Positions 25,498 to 34,068 of a stretch of 64,000 nt of DNA are shown here, one piece after another. The first letter of the stretch is position 1; each line of letters starts with the position of its first letter. Both the position numbers and the translations under genes were made by a program. This DNA is from Acinetobacter colistiniresistens. Lineage in GTDB: Bacteria > Pseudomonadota > Gammaproteobacteria > Pseudomonadales > Moraxellaceae. Under the pieces are notes generated by a model that was not told where the DNA came from, ran no database searches, and saw only the letters and a program-made list of their open reading frames with translations. The stretch covers positions 92,627 through 156,626 of the forward strand of contig NZ_KE340378.1 in NCBI RefSeq assembly GCF_000413935.1, read 5' to 3'.

Positions 25498-26619
25498 TTA
25501 GACCATCTCCTCAATGTTTGCTACTGTTTCGTGTTTAACTTTAAAAGAGTTCATTAATATATCTTCAACTCTTTGTGATTCTATACTCAACGGGATTCCT
25601 AAGACTTTTTGAATGTAATTGGTCACTAGGACCAAATTGTTACGGGACTTATTGATTTTCCCAGCGACCAAAGCACGACTATCCCATACAGCCAAATTAC
25701 TGCGTGACCATTCAACATGAATCAGTTTGCAAAGATGATTTTGCCAATCTTGAGGATATTCCTTCAACAGAATATTGCCAACTCTTGCAAGTGCCTGTAA
25801 GGCGATACCATGAGCATGAATATAGTTTTGTCGCATTTGATAGGCTGTCGTTTTGCCTTCAATTAGGTCAAGCCAAGCAGGAATATATTGTATTACTTCT
25901 TTCCAAAATTGAGTGGCTATTTCTATAGCATCCTCTGTTCTAATATCTGAATTTTTGGATGTTAATAGTTCTTTTGTTGCTTGATGTATTGAACTAAATG
26001 TGAAAACCTTGGTTGAGCGGTGAGAAATGCTCGATTTTTCAAAATCAGTAAACTGTTTAAATAACGGTATAGTATCAATCACAGATTTTGTAATATGTGT
26101 TTGCTCATCCCTATGGTTAAACAATAATTTAATTGACTGAGCAGGTTTTACTGCGTGCATATTAAGGTCAGCAAAAATTTGTTGAGAACGTTTTAAACCT
26201 TTATCAGCATAAATCACTACTGAAATAGTTTCCTCACCCAAATAAGGCTTTATTTTTATAGCTTCTTCAATTGCAGCACGTCTGTGTTGTCCATCATTAA
26301 TAAGAACCGTTGCATCCATGGAAATTTTGAGTTTCCCCATGTTATTGGAGAATTCATTAGGTTTAAATTTAACCTCTCCATCTACACACGCGCACAGAGA
26401 AGACATAATGTATTCCTCTGGGTTCTCTATCATGTAACGACTAATTTGAGGAATGCGTGCTTTATTGAGAGTTCGCTGAGCTCGAAGTGGGGCTGGTAAA
26501 GATTCATCATCAAATTTAAAAAACTTAGGCACAAATTTGAGTGGCACCATAATGACATAAAATGCTGAACGTGCTTGTAACCCTTGCATTGCAGCGAATT
26601 CAAACCAATTGCCATCCAT
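25498..26619 (-). CDS. dndB: DndB, DNA sulfur modification regulator, 373 aa
   Basis: The DGQHR signature of DndB/DGQHR-domain proteins is at residues 109-113 (VLINDGQHRRAAIEEA), followed by the conserved IFADLNMHAVKP. DndB is not needed for phosphorothioation itself. It is reported to act as a repressor of dnd transcription and to affect modification frequency. The gene looks complete and is first in the leftward operon with dndC. Two direct repeats upstream are a plausible operator. It is probably still expressed although its targets are gone. Confidence 0.9.
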   Translation of the reverse strand: MDGNWFEFAAMQGLQARSAFYVIMVPLKFVPKFFKFDDESLPAPLRAQRTLNKARIPQISRYMIENPEEYIMSSLCACVDGEVKFKPNEFSNNMGKLKISMDATVLINDGQHRRAAIEEAIKIKPYLGEETISVVIYADKGLKRSQQIFADLNMHAVKPAQSIKLLFNHRDEQTHITKSVIDTIPLFKQFTDFEKSSISHRSTKVFTFSSIHQATKELLTSKNSDIRTEDAIEIATQFWKEVIQYIPAWLDLIEGKTTAYQMRQNYIHAHGIALQALARVGNILLKEYPQDWQNHLCKLIHVEWSRSNLAVWDSRALVAGKINKSRNNLVLVTNYIQKVLGIPLSIESQRVEDILMNSFKVKHETVANIEEMV

Positions 26620-26887
26620 AATATTACAACTTTAATTGAAACCTAAACTCAAATGATCATATCACGGGACGTTTATCTTTTCTATTTGGACGTTTATTAT
26701 TTTAAATTCTATGGTTGGATCTGGATAATATATTTAATAAATATAAATTCTGAAGTATGTTTTAAAGAAAGGAGGAGTTTTTTCGGTATCAATAAGATAC
26801 GGAAGAAATTTTTGATTGTTTCCTGAACTTAACTTTTTCAGCTGTAAGCTCTAGCTTTATCTAATCGATTCTTATTAAGAAATAAAC
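26620..26887. promoter_or_regulatory. dndB promoter region with two direct repeats
   Basis: GGACGTTTAT occurs at 26667-26676 and 26688-26697, exactly 21 bases apart, so both copies face the same side of the helix. On the minus strand a TATGAT element (plus 26656-26661) lies just downstream of them and could be the dndB -10, with no good -35. The repeats may be the site for DndB or an activator. A stray AAAGGAGG near 26768 has no start codon after it. Confidence 0.5.
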
Positions 26888-28051
26888 TTACGTCCTCAAC
26901 CCATCAATAAAATCAGACCACTCTTGCATCATCTTAACTCGATAGTCTAAATGCTGAGCATGATTGTAAGCCTGTGATACGGCATTTCCAACTCTATGTG
27001 CGAGCTGAATCTCAATCGCATCGTGCATATAGCCTTGCTCATGTAAGGTTGTAGATGCAAGTCCACGAAAGCCATGCCCTGTCATCTTCCCGTTATATCC
27101 CATCGTGCGGATTGCACACAGAAGTGCATTGCTACTGATTGGCTTAGCTGTACTGTAATTATAGAAAACGTACTGTTTTATGCCTGTGATTGGTTGAATT
27201 CTCTCTAGTATCTCTAAGGCTTGCGTTGATAAAGGTACAATATGAGGCATAGCCATTTTCATTTTGTGTGCTGGAATACGCCATAAGCGATTCTCATAAT
27301 CAATCTCATTCCATTCCATCATTCTCAGCTCTGCCGTTCTCACAAAAGTCAGAGTCATAAGCTGTAAGGCGGATCGAATGATAAGGTTGCCATGGTAGCG
27401 ATCCATACGCTCAAGAAAGGCAGGGAATTCAGAAATATCCAGACGTGCCATATTCTTGACTTTGCGTGGTTTAAGAGCTTCTCCTAGGTGTGGGGTAGGA
27501 TCGTTCTCAATAATGCCTTTACGAATCGCAAATCGGAAAATACGGCCAGTTAAAGGGATTGAGCGTTTCGCCATTTCCAGCGCACCACGCTCTTCAATTT
27601 TCTTGGCGCAAGCTAATACGTCTTTACCTTTGATTTGATCAATTGGCATATTACCTAGGGCTGGGAAAAGGTCTTTTTCAAATACCGATAAATCGCGTAA
27701 ATAGGTCGTTTCTTTAATCACTGCTTTACGGTCTTGCATCCATTCCATTGCGAGCACTCTGAAAAGCGTGCTTTCATCTACCTGCAATTTCTTTTGTTTC
27801 TTCGCTTCGTTTGGATTAATTCCATCTTTTAATTTTAAGCGAGCTTCATCACGTATTCTTCTTGCTTGGGCAAGTGTAGTGTCAGGATATGAACCAATAC
27901 TAAAGATATTTTCTTTGCCATTGAAGCGAAATTTCATACGCCAGTGCATACCACCTGATGGCGTGACTTCCAGATACATGCCTTTTTCATCAGAATACTT
28001 GGCTTTCTTTTCTAATGGCTTGATCTTTCTAACCTGAGCATCTGTAAGCAT
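26888..28051 (-). CDS. P4-type tyrosine recombinase/integrase, 387 aa
   Basis: An N-terminal DUF4102-like arm-binding domain (about residues 1-85) precedes the core-binding and catalytic domains. Catalytic residues are all present: R238 (FVRTAELR), H326 and R329 (HGFRG), H352 (LAHRV) and the nucleophile Y362 (SQAYNHA). Integrases of this type insert islands at the 3' ends of tRNA genes. This one lies with its 5' end next to tRNA-Ser, the standard arrangement, and is the presumed integrase of the phosphorothioation island. It appears intact. Confidence 0.93.
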   Translation of the reverse strand: MLTDAQVRKIKPLEKKAKYSDEKGMYLEVTPSGGMHWRMKFRFNGKENIFSIGSYPDTTLAQARRIRDEARLKLKDGINPNEAKKQKKLQVDESTLFRVLAMEWMQDRKAVIKETTYLRDLSVFEKDLFPALGNMPIDQIKGKDVLACAKKIEERGALEMAKRSIPLTGRIFRFAIRKGIIENDPTPHLGEALKPRKVKNMARLDISEFPAFLERMDRYHGNLIIRSALQLMTLTFVRTAELRMMEWNEIDYENRLWRIPAHKMKMAMPHIVPLSTQALEILERIQPITGIKQYVFYNYSTAKPISSNALLCAIRTMGYNGKMTGHGFRGLASTTLHEQGYMHDAIEIQLAHRVGNAVSQAYNHAQHLDYRVKMMQEWSDFIDGLRT

Positions 28052-28073
28052 TGCAGCGTTTTCCGTAGAAATT

Positions 28074-28123
28074 TGGGGGTATAGAAATGGGGGTAATTTA
28101 TTATACCCCCAGTTATACCCCCA
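28074..28123. promoter_or_regulatory. Four TGGGGGTA boxes upstream of the integrase
   Basis: TGGGGGTAT (28074-28082) and TGGGGGTAA (28088-28096) are followed by two inverted copies ATACCCCCA (28103-28111 and 28115-28123). Evenly spaced inverted boxes just upstream of int and beside the tRNA are likely arm-type integrase or excisionase sites, and could also autoregulate int. Confidence 0.65.
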
Positions 28124-28234
28124 ACTATATCAGGATTCAATAGGGTCAATTGGAAAACATAAGGCAATAAAAAAAGCCTAAACCCTTTTGATTTAAGCTT
28201 TTAGGACTCTATGAGATATCATGGAAATTAAACT

Positions 28235-28324
28235 TGGCGGTGAGAGAGGGATTCGAACCCTCGATACGCGCAAACGTATACACACTTTCCAGGCGTGCTC
28301 CTTCAGCCACTCGGACACCTCACC
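28235..28324 (-). tRNA. tRNA-Ser (anticodon GGA)
   Basis: The 90-base class II tRNA includes CCA. Acceptor GGTGAGG pairs with TCTCACC, the anticodon loop is CTGGAAA, there is a long variable arm (TATACGTTTGCGCGTA) and the T-loop is TTCGAAT. Its 3' end faces the integrase 183 bases away, which makes it the likely attachment gene of the island. I find no second copy of its 3' end in the window. Confidence 0.96.
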
Positions 28325-28449
28325 AAGGTGTGCGATAGTAACGAAAAAAATGCACGCTGCCAAGTTGTAGTCGAACAGATTTGCAGAAAAACTTTTTGGC
28401 TAGTGATAATATTGCGGCATATAACGTTCTATTTTGAAGACGACATAAT

Positions 28450-30330
28450 ATGCAAAGTACTGCAAAAAAAGCCGCTTTGCCCGCGATGACGCTGGCAGCA
28501 TTAGGGGTGGTATTTGGAGACATTGGAACCAGCCCCCTCTATGCAATACGGCAATGCTTTGTCACAGGACATGTTGATATCAGCGAAGGATCGATCTTAG
28601 GTATTCTTTCCCTGATCTTCTGGTGTATGAACTTGACCATCAGTTTTAAATATGTGTCGATGATCATGCGCGCAGACAACAACGGCGAAGGCGGGATCAT
28701 GTCCTTGCTCGCACTGAACCTGCGCTCGACCGTTTTTAGCAACAAAAATAAAATCTTCCTGATTGCGTTGGGTTTTATCGGGGCATCCCTATTCTTCGGT
28801 GACGGGATCATTACGCCTGCCATCTCCGTACTGTCTGCGATTGAAGGCTTGAGTCTGGTGACGCCTGCTTTAGATCGTTGGCTGGTGCCGATTGCCTTGG
28901 GCATTCTGACCGCACTGTTTATGGTGCAACGGCATGGTACCGCCACCATGGGCAAATTCTTTGGGCCAATTACCTTGTTATGGTTTGCGTCCATTGGTCT
29001 GATTGGACTATGGAGCATCATTCAAACCCCATATGTGTTGATGATGATTAACCCTTATTGGGCATTCCATTTTGTCTTTGATCAACCAACAGTTGCCTTT
29101 ATCACCATGGGCGCAGTGATTCTAACCATGACTGGTGGTGAGGCACTGTATGCCGATATGGGCCATTTTGGGCGTGTGCCGATTAAACTGGCCTGGTTCT
29201 GTGTGGTTCTTCCTTGCCTATTACTGAATTATGCAGGGCAAGGGGCATTGCTGCTACGTGATGCCAAAGCCATTGAAAACCCGTTCTATTTACTGGTTCC
29301 TGATTGGGCTTTATTCCCAATGATCGGTTTGGCAACAGCCGCAGCCGTGATTGCATCTCAAGCGGTGATTACGGGCGTATTTTCAATGGCAAACCAAGCC
29401 ATTCAATTACGTTATTTACCGCGCCTAACCGTACACCACACTTCAGATGTGGAACAAGGTCAGATCTATTTGCCTTTCATCAACTGGGTGCTATTCATCT
29501 CGGTGGTGATTCTGATTTTACTGTTTGAAAGCAGTGCCGAGTTGGCCAGTGCTTATGGTGTGGCTGTGACTATGACCATGCTCTGCGGTACCATTCTGAT
29601 CTCGACTTTGGCTTATGGGGTTTGGCGTTGGCCATTATGGAAAGTGGCGTTATTTGCCGTACCTTTCCTGATTATCGATCTGGTTTTTGTTGCTTCAACC
29701 TCATTAAAAATCCTGTCAGGCGGCTGGGTGCCAATCTTGATTGGTGTGGCCGTATTTACTATCTTGATGACGTGGAAACGTGGCCGCGAAATTGTCTACA
29801 ACCGTATGGAAACCAATGCTTTACCGATTGAATTATTTATTCAAAGTATTGGGATGAGCAAAGAAACCCATTTTGTACCCGGTGAAGCGATTTTCTTGAC
29901 GGGTACGCCTAACATTGTGCCGCATGCGATGTTGCATAACATTAAACACAATAAGGTGCTGCATGAGCGCAATGTGATGGTGACGGTCTATACCCAAGAT
30001 ATTCCATATGTGGCTGATGAAGATCGCCTGAAAGTTGAAAAACTGGATGAGCATTTTTATCGCATCTATGTGTATTACGGTTTTAAAGATCAGCCGAATA
30101 TTCCGGTTGCTTTGGCACAAGCCTATAAAGCACTAGATTTTGAGTTTGACATGATGCAAATGAGCTTCTTTATTTCGCGTGACCGTATCGTGCATACCGT
30201 GGGGGATGGCATGTCGCCGTGGCGTGAAAAACTGTTTATCTCGATGCAGCGTAATACCAGCCCCGTCAGTGACTTTTATCAGATCCCGACCAACCGTGTG
30301 GTGGAACTAGGCAGTCAGATTGAAATTTAA
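28450..30330 (+). CDS. kup: Kup low-affinity potassium transporter, 626 aa
   Basis: The N-terminus has the Kup signature ([19 protein letters not shown]), followed by about 12 hydrophobic segments up to roughly residue 430 and a cytoplasmic C-terminal domain. Length is typical (620-630 aa). Kup takes up K+ with H+ and matters under acidic or hyperosmotic growth. It is a single gene between tRNA-Ser and an IS4-family element. Its own terminator has been split by that element. Confidence 0.95.
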   Translation: MQSTAKKAALPAMTLAALGVVFGDIGTSPLYAIRQCFVTGHVDISEGSILGILSLIFWCMNLTISFKYVSMIMRADNNGEGGIMSLLALNLRSTVFSNKNKIFLIALGFIGASLFFGDGIITPAISVLSAIEGLSLVTPALDRWLVPIALGILTALFMVQRHGTATMGKFFGPITLLWFASIGLIGLWSIIQTPYVLMMINPYWAFHFVFDQPTVAFITMGAVILTMTGGEALYADMGHFGRVPIKLAWFCVVLPCLLLNYAGQGALLLRDAKAIENPFYLLVPDWALFPMIGLATAAAVIASQAVITGVFSMANQAIQLRYLPRLTVHHTSDVEQGQIYLPFINWVLFISVVILILLFESSAELASAYGVAVTMTMLCGTILISTLAYGVWRWPLWKVALFAVPFLIIDLVFVASTSLKILSGGWVPILIGVAVFTILMTWKRGREIVYNRMETNALPIELFIQSIGMSKETHFVPGEAIFLTGTPNIVPHAMLHNIKHNKVLHERNVMVTVYTQDIPYVADEDRLKVEKLDEHFYRIYVYYGFKDQPNIPVALAQAYKALDFEFDMMQMSFFISRDRIVHTVGDGMSPWREKLFISMQRNTSPVSDFYQIPTNRVVELGSQIEI

Positions 30331-30344
30331 ATAAAAACAGATAA

Positions 30345-30360
30345 AAAGGCACTTTTGGGT
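30345..30360 (+). pseudogene. Left half of the kup terminator, split by the IS4-family element
   Basis: AAAAAGGCAC and the later GTGCCTTTTT (from about 31638) would form a perfect ten-pair terminator stem with a TTTTGG loop if the IS and one copy of ACTTTTGGGT were removed. The kup transcript now runs into the IS, where a second hairpin lies (30384-30413). Confidence 0.85.
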
Positions 30361-30380
30361 CATTGCTGTCCCACAATTTT

Positions 30381-31568
30381 TCACAAGAGGAAGCTCATTT
30401 GAGCTTCCTCTTGTTTTATGGGTATTTTATCGGGTGAAAATAAAGCTTTTAAAGTTCTTCTTTCAAACAAATTCACTTGAATTATTCTGAGTAAACGTTG
30501 AACTGTCCAACCTGTTTTCCCTAAATGTTGAGCGAAACTCACCAATAAATAGGCGATCATCGCAATCCAGATTTGTGTCTGAATTGCGTTCCTGCTGCGG
30601 CCTAGAAACGCTTTTAATTTGAGATTCTGCTTAATCGCCTTAAAGAACAGCTCAACTTTCCAACGATCTTTATAAATCGCCGCAATGGTGGAGGCGGCTA
30701 AATGAAAGTTATTGCTGAGAAAGCTAAAGTGCTTGCCACTTTGCTGATCTCTATATTCAATTCTTCTTAACACTGGGGCTTTTCTTTTTAGGGCATGTGC
30801 GCTATTCAGCTGAATGGTTTCATCTTTTAGAATACCTTTGGATTCAAGCACTGGATGTTGCTGGATCACCTGATACACAGATTTAGGCCTAAAACGTGTG
30901 ACAAATCCAATGTTTTGAGCAGTCAGATTTGCATACCATTGGTAATCGACATAGCCTTTATCAAAAACTACAATGCTGCCAGCAGGAAACTGGAATTTGC
31001 GGCCTTGTACCATGTCATTTTCTTTGCCATCTTCAACTGCAACAAACTCAGGAATATCATTGCTGTGATTCAATCCTATGCTGAGTTTCATGCTGGCTTT
31101 TGAGTCATGAACTTTGGCCCATTCACATAAGGAAAGCGACAGGTCAATATGACTGGCATCCAAGGAATACAAGGGATTCTTAAAGCGAAATTTATGAGCT
31201 ACTTTTGAGTGTTCATAGTATTTAAGCAACTTGTAAAATAGCTGTTGATACAAGGCAGCAGGCTGCTGCTCATTGATTCGTGCCAGCGTGCTTCGGGGAA
31301 TAGACTTTGCTCCGAGATGACTTAGCTTTTCCTGTTGGCACTCCAAATTGGATTGAATATCTCTCAGGCTTTGTCTACAAGAGAATTGAGACATCAATAT
31401 GGCAATAAACTGATCCCACCGGGAAGCCGCTCTAAATTTCTGTCCAACATGGTGTACTTTAGCAAGTTGTTCAAAATCCTGTCGCACAACAGGTTTAATT
31501 AGCTCATGAAATACGGTATTCTGATGTGACAAAACCTGAATCCTGGTCGTTAAAGTGTTTGTTTGCAC
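30381..31568 (-). CDS. IS4-family transposase, 395 aa
   Basis: The DDE residues appear as D137 (LYSLDASHID), D203 (IVVFDKGYVD) and E306. The family's YREK signature is exact: Y299, R302, E306 and K313 (YKDRWKVELFFKAIK). The N-terminal third is a DUF4372-like DNA-binding domain. The gene is full length and probably active. Its last codons overlap a long hairpin, which may protect the element from incoming transcription or terminate both strands. Confidence 0.94.
   Translation of the reverse strand: MQTNTLTTRIQVLSHQNTVFHELIKPVVRQDFEQLAKVHHVGQKFRAASRWDQFIAILMSQFSCRQSLRDIQSNLECQQEKLSHLGAKSIPRSTLARINEQQPAALYQQLFYKLLKYYEHSKVAHKFRFKNPLYSLDASHIDLSLSLCEWAKVHDSKASMKLSIGLNHSNDIPEFVAVEDGKENDMVQGRKFQFPAGSIVVFDKGYVDYQWYANLTAQNIGFVTRFRPKSVYQVIQQHPVLESKGILKDETIQLNSAHALKRKAPVLRRIEYRDQQSGKHFSFLSNNFHLAASTIAAIYKDRWKVELFFKAIKQNLKLKAFLGRSRNAIQTQIWIAMIAYLLVSFAQHLGKTGWTVQRLLRIIQVNLFERRTLKALFSPDKIPIKQEEAQMSFLL
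30384..30413. terminator. Hairpin at the 3' end of the IS4-family transposase gene
   Basis: CAAGAGGAAGCTCA pairs with TGAGCTTCCTCTTG across a short TT loop and is followed by TTTTA on the plus strand. It lies within the last codons of the transposase and now is the first strong hairpin met by the kup transcript. Confidence 0.7.
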
Positions 31569-31767
31569 TCATATTTTAACTGTTAGGACTCAGGTTTTTT
31601 TATTTAAAGCAAACTATGGGACAGCAGTGACTTTTGGGTGCCTTTTTTATTGTCTGTTGCCTGAGTGTACAGATTTGCGACATAAAATGTCGCTCTGGGC
31701 TGAAACTCAATATACACAGGGCTTTTGAGTTGTTAAGCTGCGCGTTCATATTGATTTTGATGTAGTT

Positions 31768-32841
31768 ATGGCAAAGAAACCAACCCGAAAGAGTAAAAGC
31801 CCATTTGCTTTTTTGAGCCAAAATGTTGGAAAGATGATGTTGGCATTGGTCGCAACAGGCAGTTTTGCGATCGCATTTGGCAGTGAAAAAATTTCGAAGT
31901 TGATGCCATTTCAATCCAGTAATAGCGGATGTTTGAAACAGTTTTATCGTGACGTCCCACCGCTATTGAGCAGAGATAGTCTGAAAAAAGACAGCTATGC
32001 ACTGTGTTTTAATGATTTTAGTGTGATGTATTCGGGTCTTTCCAAAACACCATTATGGTCAGCAGAATATCTGACCCCTGAACGTCTCAGTGTCAAAATT
32101 AAACGTGAAGATAATTTCCATGAAGAAACACGGGTGAAGCTACAACACCGTGCTTTATTATCGGATTATCGTGGTTCGGGTTATGACCGTGGTCATATGG
32201 CACCGAATGGCGATATGAGTAATACCGCATCACAATATGATAGCTTTTCTTTAGCCAATATGGTGCCACAAGCACCGAAAAACAATCAGGAAGTCTGGCG
32301 CAAATTAGAAGAAGCGGTGCGTTCGATGGTGACCAAACAGCATAAAGATGCCTATGTCCTGACAGGTCCTGTATTTGAAGGCAAACGCCTGAAAACCATT
32401 GGTAAAGGGGTGATTGTCCCGACAGCGGTCTATAAAGCGGTGTATTTACCCAAGCAGGGCATTATTGGTGCCTATTACGCGCCCAACAATAATTCTTTAA
32501 AGGTCGAAGTGGTCAGCGTTTGCTATCTCGAAGAAAAACTGGGCATCAACCTATTTCCACAATTGACTGAGCAGCAAAAGCGTAATGTGTACCAGTTGCC
32601 AGTATCTGCGCAGCAAGTGAAGCCGAACAAAGACATCAGCTATTTGCATTGGGATGGGCGAAGTCAATGTGCGGAAGAAGCCAAGACCGATGCCATTCAA
32701 GCGCAGCAGCGTGAATTTAGCTCACAGCCAACCGAAGCGCCTGACAGCAAATTCCCGCAAATTGATGAAGAGACCAAACAAGCCCTAATCAATCAGCTGG
32801 TGAATGCCTTGGTGCAGTATTTTTTACAAATGTTGAGATAA
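31768..32841 (+). CDS. DNA/RNA non-specific endonuclease (NUC1 family), 357 aa
   Basis: The catalytic signature DRGHMAP is at residues 140-146 (His143 as general base), followed by ANMVPQAPKNNQEVW, which supplies the metal-binding asparagine. A hydrophobic segment near residues 22-38 after a basic N-terminus should act as an uncleaved anchor or signal, so the enzyme acts in the periplasm or outside. The family (endonuclease G, Serratia NucA) degrades DNA and RNA. The tail beyond about 290 is polar. Uses could be nucleotide scavenging or defence against incoming DNA. Confidence 0.9.
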   Translation: MAKKPTRKSKSPFAFLSQNVGKMMLALVATGSFAIAFGSEKISKLMPFQSSNSGCLKQFYRDVPPLLSRDSLKKDSYALCFNDFSVMYSGLSKTPLWSAEYLTPERLSVKIKREDNFHEETRVKLQHRALLSDYRGSGYDRGHMAPNGDMSNTASQYDSFSLANMVPQAPKNNQEVWRKLEEAVRSMVTKQHKDAYVLTGPVFEGKRLKTIGKGVIVPTAVYKAVYLPKQGIIGAYYAPNNNSLKVEVVSVCYLEEKLGINLFPQLTEQQKRNVYQLPVSAQQVKPNKDISYLHWDGRSQCAEEAKTDAIQAQQREFSSQPTEAPDSKFPQIDEETKQALINQLVNALVQYFLQMLR

Positions 32842-32912
32842 TGTAGAACATCTTGCAATGTCCGCGTGCTTGGCTCATGTTGTGGGATAGACAAGAACAA
32901 TGAGAGAAAAAG

Positions 32913-33155
32913 ATGTTTAAACCGTTTGAACAGGGCGATGAGTCGTCTGCGATCTATGATCTGACTTTAGAAAATCAGGTCGATTGTGTCAGTCTCTATG
33001 GCAATTTGCAGATTACCAAGGATCAGGCCGGTCTAAAAACTGCGAAGGCACTGCAAAATTTTATCAATGATGTAGTTACTGCATTAGAGCAGCAAGATTT
33101 GCCTGAGCAGATTGAACGTCAGCCTGAACAGGACATTGAAAATCCTTTTCTATAA
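32913..33155 (+). CDS. Hypothetical acidic protein, 80 aa
   Basis: ATG is preceded by a GAGA-rich ribosome site. The product is small, soluble and acidic (MFKPFEQGDESSAIYDLT..., ending with a Gln/Glu/Pro-rich tail). It contains no motif that I recognise. It follows the nuclease gene after 71 bases and is closed by a terminator. The good codon usage and the isolated position suggest a real gene. Confidence 0.75.
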   Translation: MFKPFEQGDESSAIYDLTLENQVDCVSLYGNLQITKDQAGLKTAKALQNFINDVVTALEQQDLPEQIERQPEQDIENPFL

Positions 33156-33157
33156 AT

Positions 33158-33187
33158 AAAAAAACAGCCGTTGCAGGCTGTTTTTTA
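33158..33187. terminator. Bidirectional terminator, hypothetical gene and aqpZ
   Basis: AAAACAGCC and GGCTGTTTT pair around GTTGCA, with A and T runs on both sides, between two convergent genes. Confidence 0.85.
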
Positions 33188-33202
33188 TGGGAGGTTTCGA
33201 GC

Positions 33203-33892
33203 TTAGTTTTTCTCGCTACTTACCACTTTATAGATCACTGCACCAATGATGGCACCGATAATTGGCGCAACCCAGAACAACCAAAGTTGACCGAGAGCAG
33301 CGGTTTCAGCAAAGAAAGCCACACCTGTACTACGCGCTGGGTTTACCGAAGTATTGGTCACTGGAATACTGATCAAATGGATCACGGTGAGTGTCAAACC
33401 AATCGCGATTGGAGCAAAGCCAGCAGGTGCATTTTTATGCGTAGATAATAAGATAATGATTAAGAATACCGCGGTCAGTACCACTTCAATCAGGAACGCA
33501 GATGCGATAGAGAAATGGTTTGGAGAGAGCTCGCCATAACCATTGGTTGCAAAACCACCTGTCCCTGCGAAGCCAGCTTGGCCTTGTACAATAATGTACA
33601 GCACGAATGCTGCAAAAGTTGCGCCAATGACTTGAGAAATAATATACGGAACCAAGTCTTTGGCATCTAAACGCCCACCGACCCATAAACCGACACTGAC
33701 GGCTGGGTTAAAATGTGCTCCAGAAATATGACCGAATGCATAAGCACCGGTTAAAACAGTTAAACCAAACGCAAATGCAACACCTAAGAAGCCAATCCCA
33801 AGTTCTGGAAATGCAGCTGCAAGCACAGCACTACCACAACCACCGAAAACAAGCCAAAAGGTTCCGAGAAATTCTGCTAAATATTTGTTCAT
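33203..33892 (-). CDS. aqpZ: Aquaporin Z, 229 aa
   Basis: Two NPA boxes are present (HFNPAVS at 61-67 and SVNPARS at 181-187). The residues of the water-selective filter are F42, H171 and R186, as in E. coli AqpZ. Six hydrophobic segments and a length of 229 (E. coli 231) agree. The ATG at 33892 gives the usual [11 protein letters not shown] start, so upstream starts to 33931 are rejected. It is a single gene. Confidence 0.94.
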   Translation of the reverse strand: MNKYLAEFLGTFWLVFGGCGSAVLAAAFPELGIGFLGVAFAFGLTVLTGAYAFGHISGAHFNPAVSVGLWVGGRLDAKDLVPYIISQVIGATFAAFVLYIIVQGQAGFAGTGGFATNGYGELSPNHFSIASAFLIEVVLTAVFLIIILLSTHKNAPAGFAPIAIGLTLTVIHLISIPVTNTSVNPARSTGVAFFAETAALGQLWLFWVAPIIGAIIGAVIYKVVSSEKN

Positions 33893-34068
33893 TGTTATCA
33901 CCACACCAATTCTAAAAAAATAAAAAAGCAAGCATCCAAAATTTATTATGGATATGTTTAACCCTTGTGAAAAAATTGTGAACTAATTCACATAGGTATA
34001 TAGGCTCTTATATAAAACGTGCAATGAAATCGATCAGTTGCTAAACCGTTAGTTCTTAAGTTGTTTTA

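Larger units (their letters stand above)
30361..31629 (-). mobile_element. IS4-family insertion sequence, 1,269 bp, 10-bp target duplication
   Basis: The outer ends are CATTGCTGTCCCA and, inverted, CACTGCTGTCCCA (one mismatch). ACTTTTGGGT is duplicated at 30351-30360 and 31630-31639. A single transposase gene fills the element on the minus strand. Duplications of 9-12 bp fit the IS4 family. The target is the loop and 3' stem of the kup terminator. No ISfinder name is assigned. Confidence 0.93.

Noticed and set aside
26760..26800. Gene start after a strong AAAGGAGG site
   Set aside because: No start codon follows at a usable distance, and the frames close quickly.
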